This document shows positions 58,017 to 64,000 of a stretch of DNA of 64,000 bases, piece by piece. Origin of the DNA: Flaccisagitta enflata. Taxonomy: Eukaryota; Chaetognatha; Sagittoidea; Aphragmophora. The notes under the pieces are model-generated. The model saw only the letters and a program-made list of their open reading frames with translations. It did no database searches and had not been told where the DNA came from. The DNA lies in NCBI GenBank assembly GCA_965153355.1, contig OZ231126.1, positions 1,922,001 to 1,986,000 on the forward strand, in the 5' to 3' direction. Position numbers and translations under genes: made by a program. Positions within the stretch are counted from its first letter, which is position 1. Every line of letters begins with the position of its first letter.

Positions 58017-58890
58017 GTGAAATACAGTTTAACCCTTTTTAGCGAATGGGGAAATGGAATAACAAAGTACAGCAAAATCATCATGAAGGTAAGATACAGT
58101 TTAACCCTTTTTAGCGATTGGGGAAATAAAATAACAAAGAATAACAAAATCATCATGAATGTGAGATGCAGTTTAACCCTTTTTAGTGATTGGGGAAATG
58201 GAATAACAAAGTATAGCAAATTCATCATGAAGGTGAGATACAGTTTAACCGTTTAACCGTTTAACCGTTTTTAGCGACTGGGGAAATAAAAAAAAAAAAA
58301 GTATAACAAAATCATCATGAAGGTGAAATACAGTTTAACCCTTTTTAGCGATTGGGGATATGGAATAACAAAGAATAACAAAATCATCATGAAGGTGAGA
58401 TACAGTTTAACCCTTTTTAGCGATTGGGGAAATAAGATAAAGTGTAAATAAAATCATCATGAAAGTAAGATACAGTTTGACCCTTTTTAGCAATTGGGGA
58501 AATGGAATAACAAAGAATAACAAAATCATCATGAAGGTGAGATACAGTTTAACCGTTTTTAGCGATTGGGGAAATGGAATAACAAAGAATAATAAATTCA
58601 TCATGAAGGTAAGATACAGTTTAACCCTTTTTAACGATTGGGGAAATGGAATAACAAAGTACAACAACATCATCATGAAGGTGAGATACAGTTTAACCCT
58701 TTATAGTGATTGGAATAACAAGGTACAGCAAAATTATCATGAAGGTGAGAAACAGTTTAACCCTTTTTAGCGATTGGGGAAATGGAATAACAAAGTACAA
58801 CAAAGTCATCATGAAGGTGAGATACAGTTTAACCCTTTTTTTACCGATTGGGGAAAAAAAATAACCAAGTATAAAAAAAGTCAGCACGAA
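57969..58890 (+). repeat. Array 3: 72-bp tandem repeat of an exon tail plus its 5' splice site, about 12 copies
   Basis: Each unit reads GATTGGGGAAATGGAATAAC ... ATCATCATGAAG, then GTGAGATACAG and about 14 nt of intron. Donor-like AAG|GTGAGA or AAG|GTAAGA is kept in most copies (variants AAT|GTGAGA, AAG|GTGAAA). 72 is a multiple of 3 and the copies remain open in frame from the exon to 58256, encoding a 24-residue repeat with GNGITKYSKIIMKVRYSLT. Confidence 0.92.
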
Positions 58891-58989
58891 GGTGATTTAA
58901 AAGCAGAAGTAAAGGGAGGAACAAATGACTAAAATGATTCAGCTCCTTTTACACCGTTACATGCCTTTTTCTCTCTCTCCGTTTGTCAG

Positions 58990-59167
58990 GTTCACACCCC
59001 AGCAAGTGCCACATCCTGTACGCCACCTTCTGCCACGTTGTTGGAAACCCTTTGTCCTGCCGGCAAGACAAACCAGCACGGATTGGCTGTCGTACAAAAT
59101 GTTGATCATAGTTGTAATATGATTATGAAGGTTCCATGCGTACACGATGCTGGCAAACGCGAACGTG
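58990..59167 (+). CDS. Cys-rich exon: end of FReD module 6 and start of module 7
   Basis: Acceptor TTTGTCAG, donor GTAAGA. CTPPSATLLETLCPAG is a Cys/Pro linker; QHGLAVVQNVDHSCNMIMK then VPCVHD matches 'xGVYTVxxxxxxxFxVYCDxD'. Phase 0 in, 1 out. Confidence 0.75.
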
Positions 59168-59339
59168 GTAAGAATTGGTATCTAAGCTAGTGCTTTGTAT
59201 TTGTGTTGAAATTCATTGAGAATTGTAAGTCATTGATATGATCATTTGCATCATCGTTGTCATCATCATAGTTATCTTTATGGTACTGTTTTCGAACTCG
59301 CTGATGTCTTTTGTTTTACTTACTTTCTAAGCGGGTTTA

Positions 59340-59402
59340 CATTTAGGGTTAGGGTTTAGGTTGAGATTGGGGTTGGGGGTGGTTTTAGGGTTAGGGTTAA
59401 GG
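59340..59402 (+). repeat. Short TTAGGG-like interstitial stretch
   Basis: Degenerate TTAGGG/TTTAGGTT words (about five clear TTAGGG). This could be a telomere-like remnant or chance low complexity. Confidence 0.5.
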
Positions 59403-59516
59403 CTAGATGAGAGCTGGGTTTTATACATTACAACCCGAATCTACTCGAATTAAAGCTTCGTCCAAATAGGAAAACCTGGTAAAAACAAAAGATCAGTAGC
59501 GTCTTCGAAATTTCCT

Positions 59517-59600
59517 TCATCTTCATCATCACTATCATCATCGTCGTCGTCATCATCATCATCATCATAGTTATCTTCATTGCCATTATCATCATCATCG

Positions 59601-59676
<76 letters not shown>

Positions 59677-59677
59677 T
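59517..59677 (+). repeat. (CAT)n microsatellite
   Basis: About 50 CAT units with CGT variants, in the intron between 59168 and 59846. Confidence 0.95.
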
Positions 59678-59846
59678 AATTCATTATCATAATTATTGTG
59701 AACCACCGCCACCACCACTGACCCCCTAAATCCTTCTACTTGTTTAGGTGTGAAATTTTTTTTTTTTGTAAAAGTGTGAAAGTCTATGTGAGCTAATTAG
59801 CCAGGGCTGCAGCCACTGACCCCTTAAATCCCTCTGTATTTTCTAG

Positions 59847-59975
59847 GTGTGAAAGTGTTTGACAGTGGTAAAACCACCACCAGCACAAGCGACCCCTTAA
59901 ATCGTGACTCACTCTACGCTGTTCTCAAAGCATCTACGACTTCTAGAGTAACGCCTAAGCCACAAAAAGCCATTA
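59847..59975 (+). CDS. FReD module 7, second exon (donor inside a GTGATA repeat)
   Basis: Acceptor TTTTCTAG. VKVFDSGKTTTSTSDPLN then RDSLYAVLKASTTSR fits 'TVIQRRxDG...'. The frame ends at TAG 59999-60001 if unspliced. Just before it lies a GTGATA tandem; a donor at 59976 leaves phase 1, exactly what the next exon needs. An alternative donor is GTAACG at 59948 (phase 0). Either the gene continues through splicing or an alternative transcript ends here. Confidence 0.65.
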
Positions 59976-60030
59976 GTGATAGTGATAGTGATAGTCACTA
60001 GTGATAGTGCACCATCTACCTCATAAGCAT

Positions 60031-60834
60031 ACCAGTAATGGCGGCTGTCGCCGTGAGGAAAAAAGTCGTAAGCATTGGTCACTTTTCACCATGCTTTTAT
60101 CTTCAGTTACTGGAATTTTTTCTATTTGTTAGATCAAATCAAAAGGAATTATATGTATTGATTGCACTGAAAATCAGAAAAAAATAGGACTGAGCCAAAT
60201 GAGCTAGATGATCTAAAAGATTCAAGATTATTCAACAAGACAACCAGCTTTGCTCACTTTAATGCTTTCTTGTATTTGCATCTAAAGTCAAAACATTTAT
60301 TTATTTATCCTATTTAAAATCAGAGAAAAACAGCAAGCTTGAATACTTAAAGACACCCACACAGATGAGCAGCTCTGCTCACTGACATGTCTTTTTTTAT
60401 TTGTTTGCTTCAACAAGTATGAAAATATTTATTCATTTATCGTATTTGAAATCAGAAAGAACAGGCTGAGCTAAGTGAGCTAAATGAGCTAAAATGCTTG
60501 AAAACGCCCTCATAGATGAGCAGCTGTGCTCATAAACATGTTTTTTTGTATTTGCATGCTTAAGAAAACATAATTACACTCCTTTATTGATCCTACACAA
60601 AATCATAAAAAAAAAAAATCATTCATATTTTTTGTAAATAAATCTTTAAAAAATCATAGCACGAAAAATATTTGTCATAGAGCATTCTGCTTAGCGCCAA
60701 ATGAAAGAGAACTAATTTCATTGGAGGCCCCAATCGCTCGGTGGATATTCCCTACTTCCTTATAAGAAAATGAAAACCCTGTTTCCCTCGAATATGTCAA
60801 AAAGTCGAAGACTGACTTCAACTTTTTTCCCGAT
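60031..60834 (+). mobile_element. ACCAGTAATGG-family element
   Basis: Full-length copy in the same orientation as the others, ending CTTCAACTTTTTTCCCGATA. Confidence 0.9.
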
Positions 60835-61245
60835 AAATAGCTAGGAAGAGTAAGTAAATTTGTCGGTGTACTGCTCCTAAATGAATAGAGCTACAAACCA
60901 AATTGGTTGGATTTGAAAGAAATTGAATAGCTCCGTAGAATGGAACCAGTCTGGTAATAACAGCTTTTTTGTCGAGGAGCAGCAGCAACAGTGTTCTTGC
61001 GAAGTGGATTTTAGGCTAGAATGTTCTTGGAATTGAAAATCATTATATCTAAGAGTAATTAGGCATTACTTTTTGTGGCTTAGGATATCTGGAAGTTCGG
61101 TAAGTGCAATTTCAATTCTTTCTCAAATTCTAACGTTTCTTTCTTATGACCTAAATTTTTATAGAAAGAAAAATAAAGAAATAAAAATAAACAAAAACTG
61201 AAGCCAGTCAAACTGTCCAAGTTATGGTTATTTCCGTCATTTTAG
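60835..61245. other. Intron, possible 16-nt micro-exon
   Basis: A GCTTAG...GTAAGTG pair brackets only about 16 nt near 61084-61099 (DIWKFG in one frame). It would fit the phase of the alternative GTAACG donor. Nothing else recognised. Confidence 0.35.
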
Positions 61246-61340
61246 GGCATTTTAATGACCATGCCCATGAAGGGGCGTTCTGGGCTGGACTGCAGTTATT
61301 GCACGAGTTAAATCAAGGAGTACCAAGTATCCAGTGGCAG
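61246..61340 (+). CDS. FReD module 7, EFW exon
   Basis: Acceptor CATTTTAG, donor GTAAAA. HFNDHAHEGAFWAGLQLLHE then LNQGVPSIQWQ is a strong 'xNxxGEFWLGLDxIHxLT...LQ' match. Two nt in, phase 0 out, in frame with exon 62551. The frame also runs on through the donor into a CAA tract. Confidence 0.83.
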
Positions 61341-61363
61341 GTAAAACTCACAGAGGAACAACG

Positions 61364-61474
<111 letters not shown>

Positions 61475-61986
61475 CATCTCGGATAAATTCCACCGATTTT
61501 TTTTGAGTGCGGTTTTTTGCTTGAAAGTGACGGAACAGCTAGCATCTTACTACGGAAAGCTTCTGAGACGAGCGCAGACTACATGAGGCCCACCAAATCA
61601 AATTTTGTCTTTTATATAGCCGTTAAAAAGTGCCGTCGCCGACATCTGCCCCATAATTTGTAGCTTATCCCCTGATACAACCTTTGAATCATGCCCATTG
61701 TGTTCTTACAGTGCCCCGGCCGTTCATGGGCTAAAAACAGAAATTTGGTCCCATCAAAAATGACATATCTGTTTGCTTTAGAAATTCCACATTAAAATTG
61801 GCGAGAATGTGTTGGCGACTTTTTTATTCCTTTCCTTACATTGTGTTGAAAACGATACGTCCAGCTTCAGAGATATGAAATATGTCTTTCTTAGATTTTT
61901 ATTGAGCGGAAGAAAAACGGAGCGATGTCGAAAAATTTTAGTGCTAAAATTTAAGACCTTTTTCTATCAGCTTGTTATTGGCGTTA

Positions 61987-61988
61987 TG

Positions 61989-62038
<50 letters not shown>

Positions 62039-62039
62039 C
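61987..62039 (+). repeat. (CAA)n microsatellite
   Basis: About 17 units, in the same intron as the previous tract. Confidence 0.95.
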
Positions 62040-62296
62040 TGTTCTTTTTGTGTTCCATCCCAAGTGGGGTAATGGGTGGGTGGGTAGGTGAATTTGGGTG
62101 AAAGTGTCCAAGATTTTTAGCTTCATTTTGCGCATAGAATCTTCTAGGCTGCTTAGTCTCTTGAGTCTTGTCTTGTAGTTGATTCTGATTTAATTTTCTT
62201 TCATTAGATTGATTTTGAAAAAAATCAAATTTTCTAACATACTTTCAAGCAGAGGTCAATACAAATACTCACCAAACACACGCAATTATTGACTTT

Positions 62297-62454
62297 TTAG
62301 TCGCGGACACGCGACTCTATAAGCCACTTTTCGGTCCGTCGGTCCGTCGGTCCGTCGGTCCGTCGGTCCGTCGGTAACAAAGTCACTTTTCAAGGTTTTC
62401 CGCTCCTGCCCACCCGTCCGCGACTAATGCTGCCGTGTATACGGCCTTGTTATT
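62297..62454 (+). mobile_element. GTCGCG-family repeat, GCGGACACGCG subfamily
   Basis: TTTTAGTCGCGGACACGCGA, five CGGTCCGT units, and the CGTGTATACGGCCTTGTTAT tail. Nearly identical to the copy at 33757-33900, suggesting recent activity. Confidence 0.92.
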
Positions 62455-62550
62455 CCTCTCTTTGTGCTGTCATTGGGAGCCCGAGTTCCATGAACTTACA
62501 AACATTCGGTAAAATTGACAATCGTTTTAAATATATTCTTCTTCCTCTAG

Positions 62551-62728
62551 GCTTTCATCCAGGCCTACACAATCAGTGATCCCACAAATATCAGGGACAT
62601 CCTGATGGAATACAGGGTGAAGATTGGCGATAACTCGAATGATTACCAACTGGGAGTCTCTGTTAAAGATAAAGGGGGAACTAAATACCATGATCGTTTT
62701 TCAGTCTTGGACGGCGTAAAATTTGATT
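62551..62728 (+). CDS. FReD module 7, central exon
   Basis: Acceptor TTCCTCTAG, donor GTAAGT. DILMEYRVKIGDNSNDYQLG (YxxFxVGxxxxYxLxV) then TKYHDRFSVLDGVKFD (DxFSxxxGxxF). Phase 0 in, 1 out; the gene therefore continues beyond it. Confidence 0.83.
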
Positions 62729-62756
62729 GTAAGTACTTCTTTCAAGAACTCCATTG

Positions 62757-62988
62757 AACAAGGCCGGATACACGGTTGCCCCAGTCGCGTGCGGGTGGGC
62801 AGGGGCCATAATTGAGGTCACCAGATCATTTGGGCAGGAGCAGTAAGGCCAAAAACCGCAAAAAAAAAAAAACAAAAAAGTAAAGTGTGACGGACCGACG
62901 GACGGACCGACGAACGGACAAACCGACGGACCGACGGACGGACCGACAAAGCGGGGTGTAGAGTCGCGTAGCCCGCGACTAAAAATTA
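62757..62988 (-). mobile_element. GTCGCG-family repeat
   Basis: Complete reverse copy, ACAAGGCCGGATACACGGTT ... GTCGCGTAGCCCGCGACTAA. It starts 28 bp after the donor of the last exon. Confidence 0.92.
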
Positions 62989-63026
62989 GAATTCGAATTT
63001 CTCCAGTTTACTCATTTAAATTGGGT

Positions 63027-63222
63027 TTTTAGTCGCGTGTTACGCGACTCTACACCCCGCTTTGATGGTCCGTCTATCCAAAAATTGGTCCATCACACTT
63101 TACTTTTTGGGGTATTTGCGGCGGAGCTCCTCACTGCTCCTTCCCAACTGATCATGTGACCCAAAATATGACCCCTGCCCGCTCGCACGCGACTGGGGCA
63201 GCCGTGTATCCGGCCTTGTTCA
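63027..63222 (+). mobile_element. GTCGCG-family repeat
   Basis: Complete forward copy, TTTTTAGTCGCGTGTTACGC ... GTGTATCCGGCCTTGTT. With the previous copy it forms an inverted pair about 40 bp apart. Confidence 0.92.
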
Positions 63223-63269
63223 TTTAAGTCTTGGTCTTGAAGCAAATTTCACAGTTACACAATGATTAT

Positions 63270-63850
63270 TTTCGTTTTTGGGTAGTGGCCCCAAAGAACA
63301 GCGGGAATCTGTCTGCCTGTCCGTCTGTCTGTCTTTCCGTCCCCCCCTGCCCCATCATCAGGGCTTTGTCTCCTTTGGGGCCTATTCTGACCCAAATTCT
63401 ACCAAATAGCCCAAATCCAAGCATCTGGCCCAAATCCAGGCAAAATGGCCCAAATTCAATCATAATGGCCCAAGTCCAAGCAAAATGGCCCAAATCTGGC
63501 CAGAAAGCCCCAATTCTGGCCCGAGGTTCATCATTTTGGCCACTTAGACCTGTATTGTGGCCTCTGATACCTAGATTCTGAATAGATTTAAACGATTTTG
63601 CTTGGATTTTGGCCATATTACTTAGATTTGGGCTAAATGGCAGAATTTGGGTCAGAATAGGCCCCAACAGAGACAAAGCCCTGAGGATGGACAAACAAAT
63701 GAACGGATGGACAGACTGACAGACAGATTCCCCCTGTGTTCTACAAGACTTCGTCCACTTCAGGGCCGCTGCCCTGCTCCCCCTTAACTTAAAAACACAC
63801 ACTACTCAAGCAGGGCACGGGTACCGCTGACCACTTGCTGGCTTTTGGCT
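63270..63850. mobile_element. GCAGGGC-family element
   Basis: Right end AGCAGGGCACGGGTACCGCT. The interior has GTCCGTCTGTCTG repeats and about 21-bp GGCCCAAATCCAAGCAAAAT units in inverted halves (63370-63500 against 63600-63670). Confidence 0.75.
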
Positions 63851-64000
63851 GTTCTTTTGTGGTAATGAGAGCGTGCATATGAATTGGAATATGTCCCAGA
63901 ACTCAATAATTCACAAGACCAGTTTTGCTTTGTGGGTCTGTCTGTCCGTCCGACTGTCCGTTCATTGCTCCGGCAATCAGTCTATCAAACTGTACTTTTC

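Overview
The window is animal (metazoan) nuclear DNA, most likely from a marine invertebrate. Coding sequence sits in short GT...AG exons separated by large introns. The filler is microsatellites, minisatellites, foldback and TA-flanked miniature transposons, and decayed non-LTR retrotransposons. There are no operons, no Shine-Dalgarno sites and no dense long ORFs. I cannot place the species more closely.

One host gene runs left to right through the whole window on the + strand. I reconstruct 36 candidate exons between 1176 and 62728, about 4.5 kb coding. From the second exon (2498) onward every exon-to-exon join keeps reading frame. The translations repeat the landmarks of the fibrinogen C-terminal domain (FReD): a 'GxY...F.V.C(D/E)' entry, 'Y..GFGN...EFW.G.D', 'A.Y..F.VG...Y.L...G', a 'WWY...C' box and a 'GI.W' exit. 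At least six diverged modules follow one another and a seventh starts near the right edge, so the product looks like a large multi-FReD, probably extracellular lectin-like protein. Neither end of the gene is in the window: no initiator ATG or signal peptide was found, and the last exon ends in an open donor.

Layout: 1-5900 modules 1-2, with an intron full of GTT repeats; 5840-9404 a 62-bp array, a 2.6-kb foldback and a GA tract; 9588-13002 the rest of module 2, around a 1.7-kb minisatellite block; 15261-21602 module 3, with a second array broken by two transposons; 21688-25357 module 4; 25630-31417 module 5; 31266-33574 the start of module 6; 33575-57905 one 24-kb intron holding a non-LTR retrotransposon with three insertions, a broken unrecognised ORF and many repeats; 57906-62728 the rest of module 6 and the start of module 7.

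The most unusual signal is that three exons of this gene have had the segment straddling their own 5' splice site (exon tail, donor and a little intron) amplified into tandem arrays of about 10-12 copies: 62 bp at 5840-6586, about 85 bp at 17112-20990 and 72 bp at 57969-58890. The last array has a period divisible by three and open-frame copies, so successive donors form a possible ladder of alternative exon lengths.
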